Shown here one piece after another: positions 1 to 10,762 of a stretch of 43,993 nucleotides of DNA (position 1 is its first letter; every line of letters begins with the position of its first letter). Position numbers and translations under genes: made by a program. Under the pieces are notes generated by a model that did no database searches, was not told the origin of the DNA, and saw only the letters and a program-made list of their open reading frames with translations. The stretch is from Rhizobium ruizarguesonis (lineage in GTDB: Bacteria; Pseudomonadota; Alphaproteobacteria; Rhizobiales; Rhizobiaceae), in the NCBI RefSeq assembly GCF_012349115.1, contig NZ_PQIG01000107.1, positions 1 through 43,993 on the forward strand, given 5' to 3'.

Positions 1-424
1 TCGTCGCCAGCAGCGCCGCCGCCCTCGTTCAGTGAGTGGGCTTATAGAACTAACCCATTAGAACAGTCAACAGCGCTTTTCGAAAAAATTGATTTTTCTT
101 TCAGGCCATTGTTTTTACAGGAAAAATTTCAGACAGCACGCAAATGCGTTCGTTTCCCGGATTCCGACCGGCCTTACACGGACAGGAAAGATGAACGTCT
201 TTCGACTTTTCGTGGAAAGAACGCTGTTTTGTCTCCCGCGCCCCGACATCATCACAATCTGCTGGTCTTAAGAGACACACATGATTCACACAGGCAAATG
301 CAGGCAGACTGCCTTTTCCTGAGTGATTTGACTTCCATGCCCAAAATATGCACATCTTTCGCCCCAGCCAGGATGGCTACATGCTCCCACAGACGCCTGA
401 TGTAAGGACGCGGACCCGACTGCC
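1..424. other. Gene-poor leader region upstream of the M23 peptidase gene
   Basis: I see no convincing gene here. Bases 3-35 on the plus strand read as ten codons ending in TGA (the last residues would be VASSAAALVQ) and may be the 3' end of a gene entering from the left, but the stretch is too short to identify. The rest is less GC-rich than the coding sequence around it and probably holds the promoter of the peptidase gene; no promoter stood out clearly. A weak A/T-rich dyad (GAAAAA/TTTTTC near 80-100) lacks the GC stem of a terminator. The short open frames on both strands have no ribosome sites or family resemblance. Confidence 0.5.
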
Positions 425-2365
425 ATGATGACGGAGAAAATGATGATCCGCTCGTTGGGCAACGAGCCTCCGCTTCTGGCCGACGGCAGACGCGCGCCCG
501 ACCGGCGCGAAGTTTCCTTGCGCTGGCTCTCGGGCACGTTCCTCACCGGCATCACATCGTCCGTCCTGATGGGGGTCGCCCTTTTTGCCGCCCTTGACGG
601 CCGCCAGCAATTGGCGATCCCCGCCGAGGCCTATGCAAGTGTTGCGGCGGACGCGCATGAGGATACGACAGTGGTCCGCGGTGGCCGGCTCATCGCGCCC
701 GCCATCGCCGCAAAACCATCCGACCGTGCCATCATGGAAGTCTCAACCGTCGTCCACGACGGCGAAAAGGAAGTGGTGCGCCGCCAGCCCTTCGCACATG
801 TGAAGATGACGCTGGCCGCCAACCATGTGGCGACCGAGGACTATCCCGACTTCGATCCCCTGGCGATCTTTTCCGCCGACGAGCCTCAGCCCGCGCCGCA
901 AAGCCGCACCGGTGCGCTTTACGGCTCCGACGTCGAATCCGAAGTCAGCCTGAAGACCATCCCCTTCCCGACCGGCAAGACCAGCATGCAGATGGCGTCC
1001 GGCCTGTCGCTCGAGGAGGTTGAAGAGAACGTGCGCTCCAACGGCTCGGTGCTGACCGACGGCAACACACAGCTCGCAGCCCTTTATTACGTCGATCCGC
1101 GTCGTTTCTCCAACGAGGACGCCGACGTCGATCTGACCGCCGGTCTGTCCGCCCGCGTCCTCGAACAGAACATGACGGTCTCCGCATCGGAATCGATCAC
1201 GCCGCAGACCGAAGAATTCGCAGACGACATCCTGCCCGTGCGCGTCGATACGCCCATCGCCAAGGCGCTGACGGATTCAGGCTATCCGCAGCAATATGCC
1301 GACGGCATTGCCGGCTATATCGCGCAGCAACTGGGTTCTGGTGATCTCGACAAGGGTGATGTGCTGCGCATCGGCATCATTCAGAAGGGCGAACAGGCAA
1401 AGATCATCCGAGCCAGCGTCTATCGCGGCACGCGCCATCTCGTCACCGTGGCCGTCGACGACAAGGGCAGATACGTGCCCGGCAGCGAGCCGCCGATGCT
1501 GGATGCCATCGCCACCGCCTTCGATGATAATTCCTTTGCACCGCCCCCCGGCCAGAACCTGCCGCGCGTCTATGACGGCATCTATCGTGCCGCCCTTTCC
1601 TACGGCATGACCAAGGATATGACGGCGCTGATCATCAAGCTGCTCGCCAGCAATGTCGATTTCCAGGCACAGCTGAGGCCGACCGACAGTCTCGAGGCCT
1701 TCTTCTCCGTCGCCGACAGCGGCGGCCAGGCGACCGAGGATTCCGAACTGCTCTACGTCAACGCCCGTTTCGGCGATACGCAGACGCGCTTCTACCGCTT
1801 CCAGGACCCCGAGGACGGCACGGTCGATTATTTCGACGAGAACGGCAAGAGTATCCGCCAGTTCCTGCTGCGCAACCCGGTGCCGAACGGCATCTTCAAA
1901 TCGGGCTTCGGCATGCGCCGCCACCCGATCCTCGGTTTTGCCCGCATGCACACCGGCGTCGACTGGGCTGCACCCCGCGGCACGGCGATCATCGCCGCCG
2001 GCAACGGCACGGTCGAAAAAGCCGGCTGGGATTCCGGCGGTTATGGCAACCAGACGATCGTGCGCCATGCCAACGGCTATGAATCCTCCTACAATCACCA
2101 GAGCGCCATTGCCAAGGGCGTCGTCCCCGGTGCCAAGATCCGCCAGGGTCAGGTGATCGGCTGGGTCGGCACAACGGGCGAATCCACCGGCCCGCACTTG
2201 CATTACGAGCTGATCGTCAACGGCACCAAGGTCGATCCGCTGCGCATCCGCCTGCCGGGCGGCAAATCGCTGCAGGGCGAGGCGCTGGCGAAATTCGAAG
2301 ACGAGCGCAAGCGCATCGATACGCTGCTGAACAACCAGACGCCGGACCAGGTGGCGAGCAAGTAG
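425..2365 (+). CDS. M23 family (LytM-type) peptidoglycan metalloendopeptidase, membrane-anchored
   Basis: Probable cell-wall hydrolase or hydrolase activator acting in the periplasm. The 646-residue product has a short cytoplasmic N-terminus, one membrane segment at about residues 36-58, a long periplasmic region without a family I recognise, and a C-terminal M23 domain at about residues 490-610. The zinc site looks complete: H509 and D513 in HTGVD, H558 in the YNHQ stretch, and H591/H593 in HLHYE, so it is likely an active enzyme and not a degenerate EnvC/NlpD-like activator. M23 enzymes cut peptide cross-bridges in peptidoglycan. The start is uncertain: ATG at 425, 428 and 440 are all possible, and 440 follows a GGAGAA. 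The gene stands alone, faces clpB tail to tail and shares its terminator. Confidence 0.9.
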   Translation: MMTEKMMIRSLGNEPPLLADGRRAPDRREVSLRWLSGTFLTGITSSVLMGVALFAALDGRQQLAIPAEAYASVAADAHEDTTVVRGGRLIAPAIAAKPSDRAIMEVSTVVHDGEKEVVRRQPFAHVKMTLAANHVATEDYPDFDPLAIFSADEPQPAPQSRTGALYGSDVESEVSLKTIPFPTGKTSMQMASGLSLEEVEENVRSNGSVLTDGNTQLAALYYVDPRRFSNEDADVDLTAGLSARVLEQNMTVSASESITPQTEEFADDILPVRVDTPIAKALTDSGYPQQYADGIAGYIAQQLGSGDLDKGDVLRIGIIQKGEQAKIIRASVYRGTRHLVTVAVDDKGRYVPGSEPPMLDAIATAFDDNSFAPPPGQNLPRVYDGIYRAALSYGMTKDMTALIIKLLASNVDFQAQLRPTDSLEAFFSVADSGGQATEDSELLYVNARFGDTQTRFYRFQDPEDGTVDYFDENGKSIRQFLLRNPVPNGIFKSGFGMRRHPILGFARMHTGVDWAAPRGTAIIAAGNGTVEKAGWDSGGYGNQTIVRHANGYESSYNHQSAIAKGVVPGAKIRQGQVIGWVGTTGESTGPHLHYELIVNGTKVDPLRIRLPGGKSLQGEALAKFEDERKRIDTLLNNQTPDQVASK

Positions 2366-2432
2366 CGTCCATCTACGCTGCTTCCCCTTCAAGAGTCGCC
2401 CCCGCCACCAAACGAAAAAAGCCACCAAACGA

Positions 2433-2457
2433 AAATGGCGGCCCGAAGCCGCCATTT
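2433..2457. terminator. Bidirectional terminator between the M23 gene and clpB
   Basis: A perfect 10-bp stem (AAATGGCGGC / GCCGCCATTT) with a 5-base loop lies between the two convergent stop codons. A-rich and T-rich flanks let it act in both directions. Confidence 0.85.
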
Positions 2458-2479
2458 CCCATCCGTTCGATAAACCGGC

Positions 2480-5080
<2,601 letters not shown>

Positions 5081-5199
5081 ATTCTACCTCCATGGATCGC
5101 CCTGCCCTGACGAGGCGCAGACCGATGATTGAGATCGACCCCCTGAAAAGGCAGGCCGCGCCTGGCCCGTCTGAGATTTGGGCGAAGCAGTTCGAGGAG

Positions 5200-5229
5200 A
5201 ATATGGTAGCCTGTTCTGCGAGTTTAAAG
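5200..5229 (-). promoter_or_regulatory. Candidate sigma-32-like promoter of clpB
   Basis: On the minus strand CTTTAAA (complement of 5223-5229) and CCATATT (complement of 5200-5206) are 16 bases apart. They resemble the heat-shock elements CTTGAAA and CCCATNT. The site is about 120 bases upstream of the clpB start and downstream of the DUF4167 terminator. The match is partial, and the reading leans on clpB being a heat-shock gene elsewhere. Confidence 0.35.
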
Positions 5230-5240
5230 AGCCCATAAAA

Positions 5241-5273
5241 TGAAAATCCCCGGCACGAGGCCGGGGATTTTCA
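5241..5273 (-). terminator. Strong intrinsic terminator of the DUF4167 gene
   Basis: A perfect 14-bp inverted repeat (TGAAAATCCCCGGC and its complement) around a 5-base loop, followed on the minus strand by TTTTA. It ends the DUF4167 transcript before the clpB promoter region. Confidence 0.85.
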
Positions 5274-5332
5274 AGCTAATTCGAGCAGATGGCATGAACG
5301 TCACGCTCTCCCTGAGGGGGGAAGCGAAATCC

Positions 5333-6097
5333 TCATTCCGATGCGACATCAGCCAGCACTGGCGCCTCGGCAGAGGCACCCTCGCCTTCAGCGGCTGCTT
5401 CTTCGCCCTCAGCGCCGCGACGCGGGCGACGGGGACGGCTGCCGGTGCTGCGGCGGCGGGGCTGGCGTTCGCGCGGCTGGCCGCCGGCACCTTCCTCGTC
5501 CATGGCGACTTCGGCCGGAATGCCTTCGATCTCCGGCTGCGGGCCGGTTCCATCGATGACCTCGGACTGGGGTGCCGGTGCAGGCGCCTGAGCGGCTACC
5601 GGCTTCGGCTGTGCCTGCGGCTGGTGTTGTCTGCTCTGCTGCGGCTGGTGCGGCCTGCTCTGCGGCGGCTGGACGATAACGACATCGTCGCCATCATTGT
5701 CATTCTCATTGTCATTGTTGTCCATATCGTCGCCGTCGCGATCCGCACCGTCGCGATCATTGTACTCGCCGCGGTCGTCGCGCTGGAAGCGTTCCTGCAT
5801 CTGCGCCTGGGCGCTGGCAATGATACGATTATAATGTTCGGCGTGCTGGAGATAGTTCTCGGCAATCACGCGGTCGCCGGAGCTTTGGGCGTCGCGGGCG
5901 AGCTGCGCATATTTTTCGGCGATATGCTGCGCAGTACCGCGAATCTTCACATCGGGGCCGGAGCTGTCATAGGTCCGGGTTAGCGGATTGCCGCCCTTGC
6001 GGTTGAAATTGTTGTTATTGTTATTTCCACCGCCGCCGCCGCCGTTATTATTGTTACCACGCCCTCGACCGCGCTTGTTCTGCTGTCCTGGCCTCAT
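5333..6097 (-). CDS. DUF4167 domain-containing protein, low-complexity basic/acidic protein
   Basis: Function unknown. The N-terminal block is the alphaproteobacterial DUF4167 signature: MRPGQQNKRGRGR, then Asn and Gly runs, then a conserved segment including NPLTRTYDSSGPDVKIRGTA and a helical stretch through AEKYAQLARDAQ and YLQHAEHYNRII. After this the protein becomes disordered: a D/N/E-rich tract, a Q/H/P-rich tract, and an R/G/A-rich tail. The RG-rich ends around an acidic centre suggest an RNA- or ribosome-associated protein, but that is inference only. I chose ATG 6097 (254 residues) because the family begins at MRPGQQ; a longer frame upstream adds 18 residues of no family character. 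It lies downstream of prmC across a 342-base gap and has its own terminator. Confidence 0.88.
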   Translation of the reverse strand: MRPGQQNKRGRGRGNNNNGGGGGGNNNNNNFNRKGGNPLTRTYDSSGPDVKIRGTAQHIAEKYAQLARDAQSSGDRVIAENYLQHAEHYNRIIASAQAQMQERFQRDDRGEYNDRDGADRDGDDMDNNDNENDNDGDDVVIVQPPQSRPHQPQQSRQHQPQAQPKPVAAQAPAPAPQSEVIDGTGPQPEIEGIPAEVAMDEEGAGGQPRERQPRRRSTGSRPRRPRRGAEGEEAAAEGEGASAEAPVLADVASE

Positions 6098-6439
6098 AGA
6101 TCGTTCACCTGAATTCTCTGTTTGTGATGGATACATGGCACCAACCGCCATGACCGGAAAACCGGATCAGGACCTTTGTGCCGCGAGCATACTGCGCCTT
6201 TGCGCCGACCTGCCGCTTGGTTCTCAAGTCAGTTTGACTGATTCACGCATTGGGTCGTGTTCAACCGTTGAAACTCTCGTTTAAAAGAGCGGACCCCCGA
6301 GGCAAACCAAGTACCGAACGAATCTCGTTCATTCCTATCTGCCCAACACGTGACCGCAACCTATATTGCTTCACCGGGAAATCCAAGCCTTTTCTTCGCA
6401 ATAACAATAATGTCTCGTCCAATGCCGCATTATCGTCTT
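6098..6439. other. Intergenic region between prmC and DUF4167
   Basis: No convincing gene in 342 bases; open frames here are shadows or lack ribosome sites. It must carry the DUF4167 promoter (minus strand). A perfect dyad GAACGA-N3-TCGTTC at 6316-6330 is the only clear symmetric element and could be an operator or a short hairpin after prmC. Confidence 0.45.
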
Positions 6440-7300
6440 TCACGCGAGCGCGAACACGAGCACCCTGTCGTTCTGACCATAATCTTTCACGGATTTGAGG
6501 CACCTGAAGCCTTTCGCTTCAAAGATCGCCGTCACGTCGTTTCGCTGATCGTAGCCGATCTCCAGTCCGACGACCCCATCGGGCCTGATGAACTTTGCCG
6601 CATCCTTGGCTATGGCTTTGTAAGCGTCAAGCCCATCCGGGCCGCCATCCAGAGCCGCAGCCGGATCAAATTTGGTCACTTCGGGAGCGAGATCGTGAAT
6701 GACATTGGAAGCAATATAGGGCGGATTTGAGACAATCGCGTGAAAGGATCCCTGGATGTCCTCGAACCAATTCGACTGTACGGCCTCAAAACGATCCTGC
6801 AACCCGTTTCTTTCTGCATTCGATCTTGCCGTCAAAAGTGCATCCGCCGATATGTCGCTGCCGACACCTGACGCATCAGGACATTCGCTCAAAAGCGCAA
6901 GGCATATCGCCCCGGTCCCGGTTCCCATGTCAAGGATATGGAGACGGCTTTGCGCCTTTGCAAGGTCTTTGAGATAGACGAGAACCGTATCGACCAGGAT
7001 TTCCGTATCCGGCCGCGGCTCCAGCGTTTCCGCCGAGAGCCGGAGTGGCAGGCCATAGAATTCCCGCTCGCCGAGAATGCGATGCACCGGCTCATGGCCA
7101 AGCCGCCGCTCCAGCGCCTTGAAAATCACTTCGGCCTGCTCAGCAGAAAGCCTCTCGGCCGATCGCGTCAACAGCTCGGTCGGCGACAGTTTCAGAAGGC
7201 CCGCGACAAGCAGCCGCGCATCGGTCGCCGGGTCGACCATACCTGCTTCGGTGAAGCGGCGACGCGCATCGGCAAGCATATCGGCGACCGTCGAGCTCAT
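6440..7300 (-). CDS. prmC: Peptide chain release factor N5-glutamine methyltransferase PrmC (HemK)
   Basis: SAM-dependent enzyme that methylates the glutamine of the GGQ motif in class 1 release factors, raising termination efficiency. The 286-residue product has an N-terminal helical substrate-binding domain (about 1-100) and a Rossmann methyltransferase domain with motif I DMGTGTG (124-130) and the diagnostic NPPY at 192-195. The ATG overlaps the prfA stop as ATGA, so translation is probably coupled to its own substrate gene, an arrangement also common elsewhere. It is the last gene of the ptsP-prfA-prmC run. Confidence 0.96.
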   Translation of the reverse strand: MSSTVADMLADARRRFTEAGMVDPATDARLLVAGLLKLSPTELLTRSAERLSAEQAEVIFKALERRLGHEPVHRILGEREFYGLPLRLSAETLEPRPDTEILVDTVLVYLKDLAKAQSRLHILDMGTGTGAICLALLSECPDASGVGSDISADALLTARSNAERNGLQDRFEAVQSNWFEDIQGSFHAIVSNPPYIASNVIHDLAPEVTKFDPAAALDGGPDGLDAYKAIAKDAAKFIRPDGVVGLEIGYDQRNDVTAIFEAKGFRCLKSVKDYGQNDRVLVFALA

Positions 7301-8376
7301 TGTTGCTCGCCGAGCTGCGCCAGCTGGCTGGCCTGGTAATCGGCCATCAGCGCGTCGACGACCTCCTCGATCTCGCCTTCCATCATCCGGTCGAGCTTAT
7401 AGAGCGTCAGGTTGATGCGATGGTCCGTCACCCGCCCCTGCGGGAAATTATAGGTGCGGATGCGTTCCGAGCGGTCGCCGGAGCCGACCTGGCTCTTGCG
7501 ATCGGCAGAGCGCTCGCTGTCGGCCCTCTGCCGCTCGGCATCGTAGAGCCTGGAGCGCAGCACCTGCATGGCCTTGGCGCGATTTTGGTGTTGTGATTTT
7601 TCCGAGCTGGTGACGACGATGCCGCTCGGCAGGTGGGTAATGCGCACCGCCGAGTCCGTTGTATTGACGTGCTGGCCGCCCGCACCCGAAGAGCGCATCG
7701 TGTCGATGCGGATATCCTCGGCCCGGATCTCGATGTCGATCTCCTCTGCCTCCGGCAGCACCGCAACCGTTGCGGCCGACGTATGGATGCGTCCGCCCGC
7801 CTCGGTTTCCGGCACACGCTGCACGCGATGCACGCCGGATTCGAATTTCAGCTTGGCGAAGACGCCTCTACCGGTGATCGTCGCGATGATTTCCTTGTAG
7901 CCGCCGGCTTCGCCCTCGCTCGCCGAGAGCACCTCCACCTTCCAGCCCTTTTCCGCCGCAAAGCGCTCGTACATGCGAAAGAGATCGCCGGCGAAAAGGG
8001 CCGCTTCCGAGCCGCCCGTGCCGGCGCGGATTTCGAGGATCGCGCTCTTTTCGTCGGCTGCGTCCTTCGGCAGAAGCAGGATCTGCATCTCCTGTTCCAG
8101 CGCCTCGATCTGCTCTTTCACCTCGGGCAGCTCCAGCTCGGCGAGGTCGCGCATCTCGCGGTCGACGGACCTGTCCTCGAGCAGCGTTTCGAGATCGGCA
8201 AGCTCGGCGATCGCCTTCTCATAGACGCGGATCTTCGTCACGACAGGCTGCAGCTCGGAATATTCGGATGCGAGCTTCACATAGACATCGGCAGCCGGGC
8301 CAGCCGACATGCGCGCCTCGATCTCGCCGAAACGACGTTCCAGCTCGCGCATCTTTTCAACGGGAAGCTTCGCCAC
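7297..8376 (-). CDS. prfA: Peptide chain release factor 1 (RF1)
   Basis: Cytoplasmic class 1 release factor that reads UAA and UAG and triggers peptidyl-tRNA hydrolysis. The 359 residues match the family length. GGQ sits at 233-235 within GAGGQHVNTT. The codon-recognition tripeptide region reads PET at 189-191, where E. coli RF1 has PAT; the SPF motif of RF2 is absent, so this is RF1. The start is GTG at 8376, preceded by GGAG on the minus strand. It lies 29 bases after ptsP and overlaps prmC by four bases, so the three are probably one transcript. Confidence 0.97.
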   Translation of the reverse strand: MAKLPVEKMRELERRFGEIEARMSAGPAADVYVKLASEYSELQPVVTKIRVYEKAIAELADLETLLEDRSVDREMRDLAELELPEVKEQIEALEQEMQILLLPKDAADEKSAILEIRAGTGGSEAALFAGDLFRMYERFAAEKGWKVEVLSASEGEAGGYKEIIATITGRGVFAKLKFESGVHRVQRVPETEAGGRIHTSAATVAVLPEAEEIDIEIRAEDIRIDTMRSSGAGGQHVNTTDSAVRITHLPSGIVVTSSEKSQHQNRAKAMQVLRSRLYDAERQRADSERSADRKSQVGSGDRSERIRTYNFPQGRVTDHRINLTLYKLDRMMEGEIEEVVDALMADYQASQLAQLGEQQ

Positions 8377-8405
8377 CCTGCACTCCGATTCTTCTTAATC
8401 CCTGT

Positions 8406-10673
8406 CTAAAGGGGAATATTGTGGCTCTCGGCGAAGCGGGCAAGCACCTCGCGCATCGGCATCAAGGCGTGGTGATCGTCCAGCACCTCGTCCATCGCCT
8501 TCGTCAGCGCCCCGACATCGAGCCCGAGCAGCATCGCCTTCACCGGTCCGATCGAGGCCGGCGACATCGAGATCGAGCGGAAGCCGATGCCGAGCAGCGC
8601 CATTGCCGAGATGGGTTTGCTGGCGAGTTCGCCGCAGAGTGTCACCGGTGTCTTGTTCCGGTCCGCCCCGCGCACGATGTCGCGCAGGATGCGCAAGAAC
8701 GGTTTGCCGAGCGGATCGAAGCGGTCCGAGACCCGCGCATTGCCGCGATCGACCGCCATCGAGAATTGGAAGAGATCGTTCGAACCGACCGAGACGAAAT
8801 CGACCGCCTCCATCAATTCATCGAGCTGCCAAAGCAGTGCCGGCACCTCCAGCATCGCCCCGAATTGCAGCTTGCGCGGCAGCCCGTGGCCGAAGCGCGA
8901 GAGGTGCTGCACTTCCTTCTGCAAGAGCTCGCGCACTATCTTCAGCTCGGAAACCTCGGTCACCATCGGCACCATCAGCTTCAGCTCGGTGTCGGCCGAT
9001 GCCTTCAGCAGAGCGCGCAACTGGGTGCGCAACAGTCCCGGCCGGTCGAGCGACAGCCGGATGGCGCGCCAGCCGAGTGCGGGATTTTCTTCCTCATGGC
9101 CACGGAAATACGGCACCACCTTGTCGCCGCCGATGTCGAGCGTACGGAAGGTGACGGAGCGGCCCGCCGCCTGCTTTATCACATTGCGATAGAACTGCTC
9201 CTGCTCCTCCGCCTTCGGCATGGTGGAGGCGATCATGAACTGCAGCTCGGTGCGGAAGAGGCCGATGCCCTCGGCACCCGATTCCGAAAGCTGCGGCAGG
9301 TCGACCAGCAGGCCGGCATTCATCATGAGCGCGATCCGCCGCCCGTCCTTGGTCACCGGCTCGACGGCGCGCAGCGCCCGGAACTGCTCCTGCCGCCTGG
9401 CGCGGAAGCGGACCTTTTCCTCGTAGGAACGCCGGTGATCGGCCATCGGCCGCAGATGCACATGTCCCTCGTCGGCGTCGATGATCACGGCATCGCCGTT
9501 CTCGGCGAGCGCCACCACGCCCGCTGCCTGACCGATGACCGGAATACCCATGGCGCGCGCGACGATCACCACGTGGCTCGTCACCGCCCCTTCTTCCAGC
9601 ACCAGCCCACGCACATTGGAACGCGGATAATCGAGCAGTTCGGCTGCTCCCATCGCGCGCGCCAGGATGATCGCGTCGCTGGGGAAACCTTCGGCGGTCG
9701 TCCGGCCGGTATAACCGGTCAACTGTCTGAGCAGACGGTTCGCCAGATCCTCGAAATCATGCATGCGTTCGCGCAGATAAGGGTCGGTCAACCGCATCAT
9801 CCGCGCCTTGGTGTCGCTCTGCACCTTCTCGACCGCCGCTTCCGCCGTCAGGCCGTTGCGGATCGCCTCCTCGAGCTTGCGCACCCAGCCCTGGTCATGG
9901 GCGAACATGCGATAGGTTTCGAGCACCTCGCGATGCTCGCCCTCCATCGAGACGTCGCGACGCGACAGCATGTCGTCGATCGAAATCCGAAGCGAGCCCA
10001 TGGCTTCGGCCAGCCGCCGGATTTCCTTCTCGGCATCTTCGTTCAACAGGTTGGTGACGACGATGCGCGGCTCGTGGAGCACGACGTAACCGAGGCCGAT
10101 GCCGTCATTATAAGTATCGCCGTCGACGGTCACCGAACGCGTCAGATCGAGTTCGAGGCCCGGCTTGGTGATCTTCTTGAGCTCGCCGGTGGCGATCATC
10201 TCTGCAAGCACCATCGCCGTCGTCTCGAGCGCTTCCAGCTCTTCCTCGCGATAGTTACGGCTCGCCTTGTTCTGCACGACGAGAACGCCGAGCGAGCGCC
10301 CGGTCCTGAGGATCGGCACGCCGAGGAAGGAATGGTAGATTTCTTCGCCCGTTTCCGGCAGGTAGCGGAAGGCAGGGTGCGACTGAGCGTCGGAAAGGTT
10401 GAGCGGCTGGGCCGAGGCCGCGATGGTGCCGACCAGGCCTTGCCCCATCTTCAGTTGCGCTAAGTGAACGGCCTCGCGGTTGAGGCCTTCTGTCGCATAA
10501 AGTTCGAGTACGCCGTCGGCGCGCAGCACATAGACGGAGCAAACCTCCGCCACCATATTGCCGGCGATCTGGCGGACGATCCGGTCAAGACGCTCCTGCG
10601 GCTCCAGCGGCTCCGCCATCAACTCGCGCAACCGCCTGAGCAGCACGCGCGGACCGCCGGAAAGGTCTCTCAT
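8406..10673 (-). CDS. ptsP: Phosphoenolpyruvate-protein phosphotransferase PtsP (EI-Ntr) with GAF domain
   Basis: First enzyme of the nitrogen PTS: takes phosphate from PEP and passes it to NPr, and on to EIIA-Ntr, a regulatory chain. At 755 residues it carries an N-terminal GAF domain (about 1-160), which separates it from sugar-PTS EI. The EI N-domain and swivelling His domain follow, with the phosphorylated histidine at H367 in EGAVTSH. The C-terminal PEP-binding barrel includes FRTELQFM and the active-site cysteine in TLCGELAS. GAF domains in this family sense glutamine/2-oxoglutarate in well-studied relatives; the ligand here is not shown by sequence. It lies between lysC (89-base gap) and prfA (29-base gap), all on the minus strand. 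Confidence 0.96.
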   Translation of the reverse strand: MRDLSGGPRVLLRRLRELMAEPLEPQERLDRIVRQIAGNMVAEVCSVYVLRADGVLELYATEGLNREAVHLAQLKMGQGLVGTIAASAQPLNLSDAQSHPAFRYLPETGEEIYHSFLGVPILRTGRSLGVLVVQNKASRNYREEELEALETTAMVLAEMIATGELKKITKPGLELDLTRSVTVDGDTYNDGIGLGYVVLHEPRIVVTNLLNEDAEKEIRRLAEAMGSLRISIDDMLSRRDVSMEGEHREVLETYRMFAHDQGWVRKLEEAIRNGLTAEAAVEKVQSDTKARMMRLTDPYLRERMHDFEDLANRLLRQLTGYTGRTTAEGFPSDAIILARAMGAAELLDYPRSNVRGLVLEEGAVTSHVVIVARAMGIPVIGQAAGVVALAENGDAVIIDADEGHVHLRPMADHRRSYEEKVRFRARRQEQFRALRAVEPVTKDGRRIALMMNAGLLVDLPQLSESGAEGIGLFRTELQFMIASTMPKAEEQEQFYRNVIKQAAGRSVTFRTLDIGGDKVVPYFRGHEEENPALGWRAIRLSLDRPGLLRTQLRALLKASADTELKLMVPMVTEVSELKIVRELLQKEVQHLSRFGHGLPRKLQFGAMLEVPALLWQLDELMEAVDFVSVGSNDLFQFSMAVDRGNARVSDRFDPLGKPFLRILRDIVRGADRNKTPVTLCGELASKPISAMALLGIGFRSISMSPASIGPVKAMLLGLDVGALTKAMDEVLDDHHALMPMREVLARFAESHNIPL

Positions 10674-10762
10674 GGCGTCTCAAGCTCCCGAAACAACGCA
10701 CTCAGTCCCGGCGGGCCGGCCCTCATCTCCTCAACCTGAAGGGGCAGGCCGCCCGCTGGGAA

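Noticed and set aside
89..405. Small open frames on both strands in the first 400 bases
   Set aside because: Overlapping in all frames, no ribosome sites, cysteine- and arginine-rich random composition.
6250..6498. 82-codon plus-strand open frame between prmC and DUF4167
   Set aside because: Starts from a rare codon, overlaps the end of prmC and resembles no family.
8268..10463. A 731-codon plus-strand open frame opposite ptsP
   Set aside because: Shadow frame rich in His/Arg; the ptsP reading has all catalytic motifs.
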